The translations under genes were made by a program, and so were the position numbers. The notes beneath the pieces were generated by a model. The model was given only the letters and a program-made list of their open reading frames with translations. It made no database searches and was not told the DNA's origin. This document shows positions 53,288 to 63,203 of a stretch of 64,000 bases of DNA, one piece after another. Within the stretch, counting starts at the first letter, position 1. Every line of letters begins with the position of its first letter. Source of the stretch: an uncultured Tateyamaria sp. (GTDB taxonomy: Bacteria; Pseudomonadota; Alphaproteobacteria; Rhodobacterales; Rhodobacteraceae); contig CANMVD010000001.1 of assembly GCA_947501275.1 (NCBI GenBank), positions 1,302,001-1,366,000 on the forward strand, given 5' to 3'.

Positions 53288-54202
53288 TCACTCCAGTTCA
53301 TGGGCCCAGGGCGGGTTTGCGCCTGCGCGTGATACGGTCACGGCGGCTGTGCGGGCCGCGAGGTTCAGCATATCAGAGAGTGTGTCGCGCCCAAGCGTCG
53401 GGATCGCTGCCGGTGTCAGCGCGTCGGCACTGCGCAGTGCTGCGATGCAACCTGCATTGAACGTGTCACCTGCGCCAACGGTGTCAACTACGGATGCCTT
53501 CTGTGCCGGAACGCGGACGGTTTCGCCGCCCCGCACATAGGCCGTTGCCCCTTCACTCCCTTCGGTCAGCAGTAGCATTTTGGGGCCCATGGCCAGCAAT
53601 GCGTGGGCCTTGGCCGTCAAATCGCCCTCAGGCAGCAGCCAGCTGATGTCGTCATCGGACAGCTTGATGATGTCGGCGCGCCCAATAAGGCGCTCAAGCC
53701 GGACGCGATAGGCCGCCTGGTCACTTGCAAAGCCGGGGCGAATGTTTGGATCTGCCATGACAAGGGTGCTCGCAGGCACGCCGAGGGCCATATTTGTCAG
53801 GCTGTCCGCGACGGGGATATTGCAAAGGGAGATACCGCCAAAGAACACCGCCTCGGTTCCAGCCGGCACCGCGGGCAGGTCGGCGGGCGCAATGGCGCTG
53901 GTCGCCGTTTCGGTGTCGTAAAAGCTGTAGGTCGCTTGACCGTTGTCCAAATGAACAAAAGCCAGCGTCGTGTTGCGGTTGGAACGCACCGCATGAGACG
54001 TGTCCACGTTGCTTGCGCCAAGATGCGCATCAATCATGTGGCCGAATGGATCAGAGGACAGCCCGGTCACCAGCCCCGTCGGTACACCCAAACGCCCCAA
54101 TGCGACGCTGGTGTTCAAAACGGCCCCACCTACATGCGGAACGTAGGCCCCGTCGGCATTGGGGATCATGTCAATCAGCGCCTCACCGCAGCACAGGATC
54201 AT
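53288..54202 (-). CDS. Fructokinase-like PfkB carbohydrate kinase
   Basis: A 304-residue PfkB/ribokinase-family sugar kinase. The first signature GGAVLNTSVALGRLGVPTGLVTGLS and the second, DTVGAGDTFNAGCIAAL (catalytic Asp), are complete. The gene follows frcK by a 4-base overlap and precedes the isomerase, so phosphorylation of fructose taken up by FrcBCA is the obvious role. The ATG at 54202 (MILCCGEALIDM) is used. Other ketoses could also be substrates. Confidence 0.92.
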   Translation of the reverse strand: MILCCGEALIDMIPNADGAYVPHVGGAVLNTSVALGRLGVPTGLVTGLSSDPFGHMIDAHLGASNVDTSHAVRSNRNTTLAFVHLDNGQATYSFYDTETATSAIAPADLPAVPAGTEAVFFGGISLCNIPVADSLTNMALGVPASTLVMADPNIRPGFASDQAAYRVRLERLIGRADIIKLSDDDISWLLPEGDLTAKAHALLAMGPKMLLLTEGSEGATAYVRGGETVRVPAQKASVVDTVGAGDTFNAGCIAALRSADALTPAAIPTLGRDTLSDMLNLAARTAAVTVSRAGANPPWAHELE

Positions 54203-54834
54203 TCGCTTGCCTCTCTTAGTGTGAGATCGGCAGGTAACATGTGTTCCAGCACCAGATCTGCATTCTTCATATCGTTCTGATCCGCGCGTGCGCCTGCATC
54301 CTCGGGCGAAAACCCGTGTTCCAGCCATCGTGCCACCAGACGGGCGCGCAATAGCGCACGCGGTGGTGTTAGCGCAATCGAAAGTGACCAGTGTTGGCAA
54401 AGGTCTCGCCAGACCGGCGCATCGTGCAGAAGGTAATTGCCTTCAATCACAACAGTTTCGCATTGCGCTGCAATGCGTCCGGCACCCGCAATCGCGATGT
54501 CGCGTGCGCGGTCAAAAATCGGGTAAATGACGTCATCGCCGCTTTGCAGGGCATTGACGAGACGCATTAGTCCGGCGGCGTCAAAGGTTTCGGGCGCCCC
54601 TTTGCGCGCGCGTTGGCCATCTTCGTCCAGCAAGCGGTTGTCGAGGTGAAACCCGTCCATCGGCACCACGGCAGCGTACCCGTTGGTTGCATTCATTGCT
54701 CTGACGAGAGTGTCAGCAAAGGTGGACTTGCCGCTCGCGGGTGGTCCGGCGACCGCAATCACACGGCGGTGCGGGGCTGGGTTGACCTGTTCGATACGGG
54801 TCAGGAGATCCGCAAGTGTAGGATCAGGCTGCAA
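54199..54834 (-). CDS. frcK: FrcK-type nucleoside/sugar kinase-like P-loop protein
   Basis: A 211-residue P-loop kinase of the uridine kinase/pantothenate kinase superfamily. Visible are the P-loop AVAGPPASGKST (about 27-38), the substrate loop VPMDGFHLDNRLLDEDGQRARKGAPETFD, VVIEGNYLL and the lid ARLVARWLEHGF. In rhizobia the equivalent gene is the frcK of the frcBCAK operon, needed for or associated with fructose uptake; its reaction is not firmly known to me. It overlaps frcA by 11 bases. Confidence 0.88.
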   Translation of the reverse strand: MQPDPTLADLLTRIEQVNPAPHRRVIAVAGPPASGKSTFADTLVRAMNATNGYAAVVPMDGFHLDNRLLDEDGQRARKGAPETFDAAGLMRLVNALQSGDDVIYPIFDRARDIAIAGAGRIAAQCETVVIEGNYLLHDAPVWRDLCQHWSLSIALTPPRALLRARLVARWLEHGFSPEDAGARADQNDMKNADLVLEHMLPADLTLREASE

Positions 54835-55594
54835 TGTCGGGTTCCGCTGCGCCGGTCATGTAAGCCACGGCGTCTGACATCGAATGATCCTTGGGGTCGA
54901 TCACGCATAGCCGCTTGCCCAAGCGGTGGACGTGGATGCGGTCAGCGACTTCGAAAACATGGGGCATGTTATGGCTGATCAGGATGATGGGGATGCCACG
55001 CGAACGTACATCGAGGATCAGTTCCAGCACCTTCCGGCTTTCCTTGACCCCAAGCGCGGCCGTGGGTTCGTCGAGGATGACAACTTTGGACCCGAACGCG
55101 GCTGCCCTTGCCACAGCAACGCCCTGCCTTTGGCCGCCCGACAGGGATTCCACGGCCTGATTTATGTTCTGGATCGTGGCGAGACCCAACTCGTTCAGCT
55201 TTTCCCGCGCGAATTTTTCCATCGCGGATTTGTCCAGACGTCGGAACACACTGCCCATGATGCCGGGTTTGCGCAATTCGCGTCCCATGAACATATTGTC
55301 GGCAATCGACAGGGCCGGGGACATCGCCAGTTGCTGATAGACCGTTTCGATGCCTTCGGCGCGGGCGTCGATGGGTGATCGGAAATTGACCTCGCGCCCC
55401 TCAAGCCAGACCTGGCCCTCGTCCGGGACTGTGGCGCCGGACACGGCTTTGATCATCGAGGATTTTCCGGCCCCGTTGTCCCCGATAACAGCGAGGATTT
55501 CACCCGGCATCAGATCAAAGTCTGCATGGTCCAAGGCGGTCACCTTGCCGTAGCGTTTTACCAGTCCGCGTGCTTTGAGAATAGGTTCCATCAT
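54824..55594 (-). CDS. frcA: Fructose ABC transporter ATP-binding protein
   Basis: A 256-residue single-domain ABC ATPase. It has Walker A IGDNGAGKSSMIKAVSG, the signature LSGGQRQGVAVARAAAFG and Walker B VVILDEPTAALGV. CUT2 sugar importers usually carry a double ATPase of about 500 residues; a single domain of this size is the frcA form. The start ATG is immediately downstream of a small coupled ORF created by a tandem duplication. It overlaps frcK at the 3' end. Confidence 0.93.
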   Translation of the reverse strand: MMEPILKARGLVKRYGKVTALDHADFDLMPGEILAVIGDNGAGKSSMIKAVSGATVPDEGQVWLEGREVNFRSPIDARAEGIETVYQQLAMSPALSIADNMFMGRELRKPGIMGSVFRRLDKSAMEKFAREKLNELGLATIQNINQAVESLSGGQRQGVAVARAAAFGSKVVILDEPTAALGVKESRKVLELILDVRSRGIPIILISHNMPHVFEVADRIHVHRLGKRLCVIDPKDHSMSDAVAYMTGAAEPDIAA

Positions 55595-55612
55595 GCGCTC
55601 ACTTTCCGGATC
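55589..55612. repeat. 24-base direct repeat, copy 1 (frcA side)
   Basis: The sequence at 55589-55612 is identical to 55687-55710 over 24 bases, with 98 bases from start to start. It contains the end of the frcC coding sequence and the ATGATG used by frcA. It marks a tandem duplication of the frcC-frcA junction. Confidence 0.9.
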
Positions 55613-55692
55613 TCAGCGGCTTTGCCGCGTACCCGGCAGGTGGCTTTGCCACCGAGAGGGCATTGGATCCAATTGGTCGGGTTGGTCATCAT
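55591..55692 (-). CDS. Small coupled ORF between frcC and frcA, made by duplication
   Basis: A 33-codon frame, ATG at 55692 to TGA at 55591, coding MMTNPTNWIQC, a middle with two Cys and Gly/Lys/Arg-rich segments, and an IRKVSA end. Its ATG overlaps the frcC stop and its TGA overlaps the frcA ATG, so translation could pass from frcC to frcA through it. The last residues duplicate the C-terminus of FrcC. Whether the peptide has a function is unknown; its main role may be coupling. Confidence 0.45.
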   Translation of the reverse strand: MMTNPTNWIQCPLGGKATCRVRGKAAEIRKVSA

Positions 55693-55710
55693 GCGCTCAC
55701 TTTCCGGATC
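55687..55710. repeat. 24-base direct repeat, copy 2 (frcC side)
   Basis: Identical to 55589-55612. Between the copies lie two small hairpins with the shared core GGCTTTGCC (55616-55628 and 55639-55653). Confidence 0.9.
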
Positions 55711-56756
55711 CATTGATCCACTGCGACTGCTGCAATGATAAGCCAGCCAATCAACATGAAGGTCCATTGCGGATCAGCTCCGGCCATGCGCAGCCCCAGT
55801 TCGAAGACGCCAACAATCAGCGCTCCAAACAGCGCGCCCGCTATCGAACCACGTCCGCCAAACAGGGAGATGCCGCCGATCACCACGGCTGTAATGGCTT
55901 GGATATTGCCGATTACACCGGTTGTGGCGGAAGGTGAGATCGACCCAAATCGCCCAATCATGACCCAAGCGGCGAGCCCACAGATAAAACCAGTGACCAT
56001 GTAAACCGACATGTAAGTCTTGTGGACGTTCACGCCGGACAGCTCTGCCGCCTCCGGGTCATCACCTACAGCATAAACGTGTCGCCCCCAGGCGGTGGAT
56101 CGCAGCGCATAAGACAAAACGATGAACAATACGATCATCAGCACTACCCCAAGGGTGAACGTCGCTCCGCCGAACTGCAGTTTGTATCCAAGGAATTGCA
56201 GGAATGCGGCCTCGGCTTCGATATCCTGAGACCGGATCGTTTCGTTGGCAGAATAGAGATAGTTGGCCGCCAGCACGATCTGCCACATACCCAATGTGAC
56301 AATGAAGGGTGGCAGTTTCATGCGGCTTACGAGCCAGCCGCTGATGGCACCGATAGCGGTGCCGACCGTAAGCCCGATGGCGACTGACACGGCTGGTGGA
56401 ATGCCATAGCTGAATGTCGCCTTGCCCATGACAACAGTACAGAGCACGGCAATGGCACCGACGCTGAGGTCAATGCCCGCCGTCAGGATGATCAGTGTTT
56501 GGGCCGCTGCCAATACGCCCACGATCTGCACCTGTTGCAGGATCAGCGTCATAGCAAAGGGCGAGAAAAATCGAGACCCCAAAAGGATGCCAAACAGCAC
56601 AACAGAGAAGATCAATACAATCAGTGGCACGAGCGAAGGTGTCTGATGCAACCTATGTTGAACTTGCCCCACCAGTCCTTTGCGGGTGTCTTCGAATTGG
56701 GCCACCTGCACGTCTGCCGAAGTGGCTGCATTTTCGTAATTGTCGGATGTGGACAT
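55689..56756 (-). CDS. frcC: Fructose ABC transporter permease
   Basis: A 355-residue CUT2-family (ribose/fructose-type) permease with about ten predicted helices. Family motifs are LILTAGIDLSVGAIAVLCTVVMG, GAISGWLVSRMKLPPFIVTLGMWQI and AVVIGGISLFGGRGSIAGALFGALIVGVFELGLRMAG. The longer N-terminal tail before helix 1 (about 45 residues) is hydrophilic and cytoplasmic. It follows frcB after a 13-base hairpin and ends at the duplicated junction to frcA. Confidence 0.94.
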   Translation of the reverse strand: MSTSDNYENAATSADVQVAQFEDTRKGLVGQVQHRLHQTPSLVPLIVLIFSVVLFGILLGSRFFSPFAMTLILQQVQIVGVLAAAQTLIILTAGIDLSVGAIAVLCTVVMGKATFSYGIPPAVSVAIGLTVGTAIGAISGWLVSRMKLPPFIVTLGMWQIVLAANYLYSANETIRSQDIEAEAAFLQFLGYKLQFGGATFTLGVVLMIVLFIVLSYALRSTAWGRHVYAVGDDPEAAELSGVNVHKTYMSVYMVTGFICGLAAWVMIGRFGSISPSATTGVIGNIQAITAVVIGGISLFGGRGSIAGALFGALIVGVFELGLRMAGADPQWTFMLIGWLIIAAVAVDQWIRKVSA

Positions 56757-56784
56757 AGGTTTGGCCTTTTTGAGGGGCGGAGAC

Positions 56785-56815
56785 AGTCGGGGCGGACGTG
56801 ATGTCCGCCCCGACT
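56785..56815 (-). terminator. Intercistronic hairpin between frcB and frcC
   Basis: A perfect 13-base stem (AGTCGGGGCGGAC/GTCCGCCCCGACT) around a 5-base loop lies 43 bases after the frcB stop. On the minus strand it is followed by GTCTCC rather than a T run, so it more likely stabilises frcB mRNA or gives partial attenuation than full termination. Confidence 0.75.
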
Positions 56816-56857
56816 ATAGCGTCACGTGACCGGGTCTTGGAAAGCCCGATCCGGGGA

Positions 56858-57877
56858 TCAGCCCCAGCAGCGATCGGTGCCTTCGGCAACCGAAATGCTT
56901 TCGACGCCATCGGCAGGTTTGTCTGTCACCAGCGCCACGCCGGTGTCAAAGAAGGCCTTGCCGTCTGTCGCTTCGGGCTTGGTGCCATCCTTGGCCCATG
57001 CTGCAATCGCTTCGATCCCAAGTGATGCCATCAGCAGTGGATATTGCTGCGAGGTTGCGCCAATCACGCCGTCGGCTACGTTTTGCACACCGGGGCAACC
57101 GCCATCGACGGATACGATCAGCACGTCATTCTCGCGGCCGATGGCCTTAAGTGCCTCGTAGGCGCCCGCCGCAGCCGGTTCGTTGATCGTGTAGACAACG
57201 TTGATGAACGGGTCCTTGGCCAGCAAGTTCTCCATTGCGCGGCGCCCGCCTTCCTCGTTGCCCGAAGTCACATCATTTCCGACGATGCGTGCATCATCCT
57301 CGTCACCCCATTTGTTCGGGTCTTTGACGTCGATGCCGAAGCCGGTCAGGAACCCTTGATCGCGCAGAACACCCACGGTGGGTTGGCTGATGGCCAGGTC
57401 CAGCATGCCAATTTTGGCATTGGCCGCATCATCACCAAGGGTCGCAGCAGCCCATTTTCCGATCAACTCACCCGCCAGGAAGTTGTCTGTCGCAAACGTC
57501 ATGTCTGCCGCATCAATGGGTTCAAGAGGAGTATCAAGCGCAATGACCAGCAGGCCGGCGTCGCGGGCCTGCTGTACGACCGGCGTGATGGACGACGTGT
57601 CCGAAGCAGTGAGCAGGATGCCTTTGGCACCATTTGCGATGCAGGTCTCGATCGCTTGCACTTGCGTTTCGTGGTCACCGTCGACCTTGCCCGCGTAGGA
57701 ATTCAGGGTCACGCCAAGCTCTTCGGCCTTGGCGGCCGCACCTTCACGCATTTTCACAAAGAAGGGGTTTGTGTCGGTTTTGGTGATCAGGCACGCAGAC
57801 ACGGCATGGCCGTCAGCCAGAGCAGCGCCTGCCATAGTGGTCAGGGCTGCGGCTGTGCTCAGAAGCAGTTTTCTCAT
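56858..57877 (-). CDS. frcB: Fructose ABC transporter substrate-binding protein
   Basis: A 339-residue periplasmic sugar-binding protein of the CUT2 family (Peripla_BP_4). A signal peptide ([23 protein letters not shown]) precedes [30 protein letters not shown]. Ligand-binding segments are [39 protein letters not shown] and [14 protein letters not shown] use the ATG at 57877 with GGGAGG upstream. The divergent ROK regulator and the AT-rich palindrome between them control it. Orthology to FrcB rests on operon order as well as sequence. Confidence 0.93.
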   Translation of the reverse strand: MRKLLLSTAAALTTMAGAALADGHAVSACLITKTDTNPFFVKMREGAAAKAEELGVTLNSYAGKVDGDHETQVQAIETCIANGAKGILLTASDTSSITPVVQQARDAGLLVIALDTPLEPIDAADMTFATDNFLAGELIGKWAAATLGDDAANAKIGMLDLAISQPTVGVLRDQGFLTGFGIDVKDPNKWGDEDDARIVGNDVTSGNEEGGRRAMENLLAKDPFINVVYTINEPAAAGAYEALKAIGRENDVLIVSVDGGCPGVQNVADGVIGATSQQYPLLMASLGIEAIAAWAKDGTKPEATDGKAFFDTGVALVTDKPADGVESISVAEGTDRCWG

Positions 57878-57960
57878 GGTATCCTCCCAATTAGTTGCGT
57901 TGTGACGGGGCTCCCGCCAACAAACTGCCCTTAGGGAAACGCGATTCTCGTGATGTGTCA

Positions 57961-57987
57961 ATTAATAAATAAACTTGATTTATTAAT
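57961..57987. promoter_or_regulatory. Perfect AT-rich palindrome, candidate FrcR operator
   Basis: ATTAATAAAT and ATTTATTAAT form a perfect 10-base inverted repeat with 7 bases between, in the region between frcB and the divergent ROK regulator gene. Length and AT-rich character fit ROK-type repressors. It is 84 bases from the frcB start and 41 bases from the regulator start. Confidence 0.7.
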
Positions 57988-58027
57988 CATGTGACGCAAG
58001 GATAAATCCCGAAAAGGACACTAGGCG

Positions 58028-59241
58028 ATGACAGTGGATCACGTGCGTACCTTGTCGGGGGGGATCAACCAGACCCGCGTGCGTGCATATAACGAACGGC
58101 TTTTGCTGACGATCCTGCAGCGCAACGGTGCGCTGCCCGGCAGCGATCTGGCGCGTCGTACAGGGCTGTCGCCGCAAACCACATCCGTGATCACGCGCAA
58201 GCTCGAACAGGACGGATTGCTGTTGCGGGGCAAGTCGGTGAAGGGAAAGGTGGGCAAGCCATCGATCCCATTTGAGCTAAATCCCGATGGGGTATTTTCA
58301 CTGGGCCTGAAGGTCGGGCGACGCAGTGCCGATCTGGTGGTTTTGGATTTGACAGGGCAGGTGCGTCACCAACTGAGGGAGACATATAGTTATCCCCTAC
58401 CGGGCACGATTATGCGTTTTCTGCGCAGCGGGTACGCCAAGTTGATGTCGCGTTTGGACGAAGACACCAAAGCCCGCCTGTGTGGTCTGGGCATCGCCGC
58501 GCCTCACGAAATGTGGAATTGGCACGAAGTGCTTGCTGCACCCGCCGAGGAATTCGAGGCTTGGAAAACCACTGACCTGGTAGGGCAAGCGGCAGAGTTG
58601 ATCCAATTGCCGGTACGCCGAGTGAACGACGCCACCGCTGCCTGCCGGGCCGAACATATCTATGGAATTGGCCGTGAATATCGCGATTACGTCTATTTCT
58701 TCGTCGGAGCCTTTATCGGCGGTGGAATTGTACTGGACCACGCCGTGTTTGAAGGGAACCAGCATAATGCAGGGGCATTTGGATCGCTGATGGTGCCAGA
58801 CCGGGCAGGGAACGCACGCCCCTTGATTGATCTGGCGTCGATCCGGTCGCTTGAACTCCGTCTTGAGGCCGTTAGTGCGGACGCACATCGATTGTGGGCG
58901 ACGCCGCAGGATTGGTCGCCCTTTGCTGAGCAGGTCGATGCGTGGCTCGAGGAAACGGCTGACGCACTTGCCGGGGCCAGTGTTGCGTCAGCGGCGGTTA
59001 TCGACTTTGAGGCTGTGGTGATTGACGGCGCCATGCCAAGCGACATTCGTGCCAGGCTGGTTGATATGACGCGCGCACGTTTGCAAAACAAGGATGTCCG
59101 CGGCCTCTATCGCCCCGCTGTGGCAGAGGGCAAGATTGGCGGAAATGCCCGCGGCATCGGCGCTGCCGTCGGGCCTATTGTCAGCCAACTGTTGCTGGAT
59201 CGCTCATCCACCATGTTTGATCAGGACGAGACGACACAGTC

Positions 59242-59245
<4 letters not shown>
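58028..59245 (+). CDS. frcR: ROK family regulator of fructose genes
   Basis: A 405-residue ROK-family repressor-like protein. The N-terminal winged helix (about 20-85) shows NERLLLTILQRNGALPGSDLARRTGLSPQTTSVITRKLEQDG. The C-terminal sugar-kinase-like fold has GIAAPHEMWNWHE and FVGAFIGGGIVLDHAVFEG. The zinc-binding cysteine cluster found in ROK kinases is not visible, so it is probably only a regulator. The gene is divergent from frcB, as frcR is in rhizobia. Its end overlaps the aglK end convergently by 4 bases. Confidence 0.9.
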
Positions 59246-60330
<1,085 letters not shown>

Positions 60331-60382
60331 GTTGTCCCCTCCCTGAGGTACGCCTGTAAGATCAGGCGCGTCGTCGTGTGTG

Positions 60383-62038
60383 TTATGTCTTGATCGCCAA
60401 AGCCACTTGCCAAGGGCCAAGTGTCAGCGTGCCATTCGGATCGGGTGCCGCGCCGCCGACGGTATCAGCGATGGAGCGCCACGTGCCGCCCGGCATTGCG
60501 TGTGTTGCCGGTGCATCCGACAGGTTGAAAGCGCAGTAGATTGTCTGAGCCTCGTAACTGCGGGTGAAGTGCAGGACATTCCCGTCCGCGGTGACCTTGT
60601 CATGGGCCCCCTTGATCAGGGCCGGGTGCGCCCGGCGCAGCGCGAGGGCCGCACGGTAGTGGTGCAGCAAAGCACTTGCGTCATCTTCCTGCAGCGCGGC
60701 TGCATGGTGCAAATGCTCGGCACTGACCGGCAGCCAGGGCGCGCCCTCGCTAAAGCCGGCGTGGCTGTTGGAGGCCTCCCACACCATTGGTGTGCGGCAA
60801 CCATCCCGCCCTTTGAACTCGGGCCAGAATTCGATCCCGTAGGGGTCTTGCAGGTCCTCATACGCGACATCGGCTTCGGACAGGCCCAACTCTTCGCCCT
60901 GATAAAGACAGACAGAGCCGCGCAAGGACAGCAGCAGCGTGCACAGAGCCCGCTGGGCGGAATCATCCAGCCCCCAACGGGTGGTGTGGCGGATGACGTC
61001 GTGATTGGAAAAGGCCCAGCAGGCCCAACCGTCCGAAACATGTTCGTCGACGTCACCCATGACCTGGGCAAAGCGCGCAGCATCGGGCTTGTGCGTCGAC
61101 AGGAACTCAAAGCTGTAACACATGTGCACCCGCTCATCCCCGGCGGTGTAGGCACCCATGATCTCGAGGCCCTTCTGGGCATCTCCGACTTCGCCGACAG
61201 CCGTCGCGGAATCGTATTTGTCCAGCACCGCCCGGAACCGTTTGAGGAAATCAAGGTTCTCGGGGCGGTTCTTGGAATAGACGTGCAGTTGGTGATTGTA
61301 GGGGTTAACGCGTGGCGCGATGCTGTCATCGCGCTGATCCACGGGCAGCGCCGGGTTCGAGCGCAGTTCCTTGTCGTGGACATAGAAGTTGATCGTGTCG
61401 AGCCGGAAGCCGTCCACGCCCCGATCAAGCCAAAAGCGTACAACGTCCAGCAGGGCATCCTGCACATCCGGGCTGTGGAAGTTCAGGTCGGGTTGCGAAA
61501 CGAGGAAGTTGTGCAGGTAATACTGCTCGCGCCGTGCGTCCCATTGCCAGGCCGAACCCCCAAAGATCGACAGCCAGTTGTTGGGCGGCGTGCCGTCCTC
61601 TTTGGGATCTGCCCAGACAAACCAGTCGGCCTTGGGATTGTCGCGACTGGCACGGCTCTGGGCGAACCATGGGTGCTGGTCCGAGGTATGCGACAAGACG
61701 AGGTCGATCATCACGCGCAGGCCAAGACGGTGCGCGGTGGCCACCAGATCATCAAAATCCGACAGCGTGCCGAACATCGGGTCGACGTCGCAATAGTCGC
61801 TGACGTCGTAGCCGAAGTCTTTCATAGGCGAGGTGAAAAACGGCGAAATCCAGATCGCATCCACCCCAAGCGACGCTACATAGGGCAAGCGCTGCGTGAT
61901 GCCGGGCAAATCGCCAATGCCGTCCCCGTTACTGTCCTGAAAGCTGCGGGGGTAGATCTGATAGATCACCGCTCCGCGCCACCAATCGGGATCAGCCACG
62001 AGGGTCTTGCCCATATCGAAGTTTGCTTTCTCGTTCAT
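60383..62038 (-). CDS. aglA: Alpha-glucosidase, GH13
   Basis: A 551-residue glycoside hydrolase family 13 enzyme that splits imported alpha-glucosides such as maltose, sucrose or trehalose inside the cell. Catalytic regions are seen: region I MIDLVLSHTSDQHPWF, region II DGFRLDTINFY (nucleophile Asp), region III AVGEVGD (acid/base Glu), and region IV FSNHDVIRHTTRWG (Asp). The N-terminal GVDAIWISPFFTSPMKDFGYD is typical for oligo-1,6-glucosidase-like enzymes. It has no signal peptide, so it is cytoplasmic. It lies between aglG and aglK. Confidence 0.94.
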   Translation of the reverse strand: MNEKANFDMGKTLVADPDWWRGAVIYQIYPRSFQDSNGDGIGDLPGITQRLPYVASLGVDAIWISPFFTSPMKDFGYDVSDYCDVDPMFGTLSDFDDLVATAHRLGLRVMIDLVLSHTSDQHPWFAQSRASRDNPKADWFVWADPKEDGTPPNNWLSIFGGSAWQWDARREQYYLHNFLVSQPDLNFHSPDVQDALLDVVRFWLDRGVDGFRLDTINFYVHDKELRSNPALPVDQRDDSIAPRVNPYNHQLHVYSKNRPENLDFLKRFRAVLDKYDSATAVGEVGDAQKGLEIMGAYTAGDERVHMCYSFEFLSTHKPDAARFAQVMGDVDEHVSDGWACWAFSNHDVIRHTTRWGLDDSAQRALCTLLLSLRGSVCLYQGEELGLSEADVAYEDLQDPYGIEFWPEFKGRDGCRTPMVWEASNSHAGFSEGAPWLPVSAEHLHHAAALQEDDASALLHHYRAALALRRAHPALIKGAHDKVTADGNVLHFTRSYEAQTIYCAFNLSDAPATHAMPGGTWRSIADTVGGAAPDPNGTLTLGPWQVALAIKT

Positions 62039-62047
62039 CGTTAGACC

Positions 62048-63202
62048 CTATTTCACCGAACCGGCCAACAGGCCGCGGACGAGGTATTTCTGCATGGTAA
62101 AGAAGACGCCCAATGGCACCGCGATGGACACAAACGCTGCCGTCGCAAGGATTTCCCAATTGCCGCCGCGTGTCCCCAGAAGGTTGACGATCTGGTCTGT
62201 CATCACCGTGGTTTGACCGGTGGCATCAATCAGGAACACTTTGGCGACCAGCAGGTCATTCCACGTCCACAGGAACTGGAAGATGGCAAAAGACGCCAAG
62301 GCCGGGAAAGACAGTGGGAGGATGATCTTGGTAAAGATCTGAAAGTCCGTCGCTCCATCGACCTTGGCGTTTTCGATGATGTCCCTTGGCAGGCCCACCA
62401 TGTAGTTGCGTAAGAGGTATATCGCGAGCGGTAAGCCAAACCCTGTATGGGCCAACCACACCCCGAGATAGCCTTTGCCGATGCCGATCCCGACGTGGAG
62501 GGACAACAGCGGGATGAGAGCCAGTTGCAGCGGCACCACCAGCAAGCCCACGACGCAGGCAATCAGGATCGCGCGCCCCGGAAAGTCCATCCAGGCCAGC
62601 GCATAGGCCGCAAAGGCCGCCACAACGATGGGGATGATCGTGGCCGGGATCGTCACGGTCAGCGTATTGAAAAACGCCTTGGCCATGTTGTCGCCCGCGT
62701 TGCCGCTGAACAGGATGTTGTCATAGTTATTCAGCGTGAATTCAGGCGGCGAGACAGCCGTTACAAAGACCCGTTGACCGCGTCCGCTGATCTGTTCATC
62801 CGTGCCGGACCACACATAGGAGCTGTCGGCGTTGATGACGATGCTTTCGCCGTCGCCAAGGTCGGCGACTTCGCCAGCAGCATAGGCGTCGATGGCGCGC
62901 GAGGACGTGCCCCAGCTCTGGATGTCGCCTCCGCCACCGTTTTCTTCAAAGAAGTTGCCTTCGACCACGAACAGTCCGTTCTGTTCGACCCGGTTGTCGT
63001 CAGGGTCGGCAACCCGGTAGCGTTCCGTCTGCTCAGATGGGAACAGCGCGGCCCACCAGCCGGATCCCGAGATCTGGTCGGCGGTGCGGAAAGACGACAC
63101 CAGCAACCCGAATGTCGGAAAGACCCAGAGTGCGACAAGCAATACGACCGAGATATTGACGACCCAGCCCAGCGAAGATTTGGAACCAGCAATGTTATCC
63201 AT
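62048..63202 (-). CDS. aglG: Alpha-glucoside ABC transporter permease with periplasmic insertion
   Basis: A 384-residue CUT1-type permease. After the first transmembrane helix (about 14-36) there is a large hydrophilic insertion of about 120 residues (from FRTADQISGSG to SPPEFTLNNYDN), probably periplasmic as in MalF-like proteins, before the core helices. The EAA loop is DGATDFQIFTKIILPLSFPALASF. Typical members without the insertion have about 280 residues. The insertion is usual for AglG proteins as I recall. It starts 1 base after the aglF stop. Confidence 0.92.
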   Translation of the reverse strand: MDNIAGSKSSLGWVVNISVVLLVALWVFPTFGLLVSSFRTADQISGSGWWAALFPSEQTERYRVADPDDNRVEQNGLFVVEGNFFEENGGGGDIQSWGTSSRAIDAYAAGEVADLGDGESIVINADSSYVWSGTDEQISGRGQRVFVTAVSPPEFTLNNYDNILFSGNAGDNMAKAFFNTLTVTIPATIIPIVVAAFAAYALAWMDFPGRAILIACVVGLLVVPLQLALIPLLSLHVGIGIGKGYLGVWLAHTGFGLPLAIYLLRNYMVGLPRDIIENAKVDGATDFQIFTKIILPLSFPALASFAIFQFLWTWNDLLVAKVFLIDATGQTTVMTDQIVNLLGTRGGNWEILATAAFVSIAVPLGVFFTMQKYLVRGLLAGSVK

Positions 63203-63203
63203 T

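Noticed and set aside
60351..60368. Short hairpin CGCCTG/CAGGCG between aglA and aglK
   Set aside because: The stem is only 6 bases without a T tract; not strong enough to call a terminator.
60380..62044. 554-codon plus-strand frame opposite aglA
   Set aside because: It mirrors the complete GH13 gene with all four catalytic regions on the minus strand.
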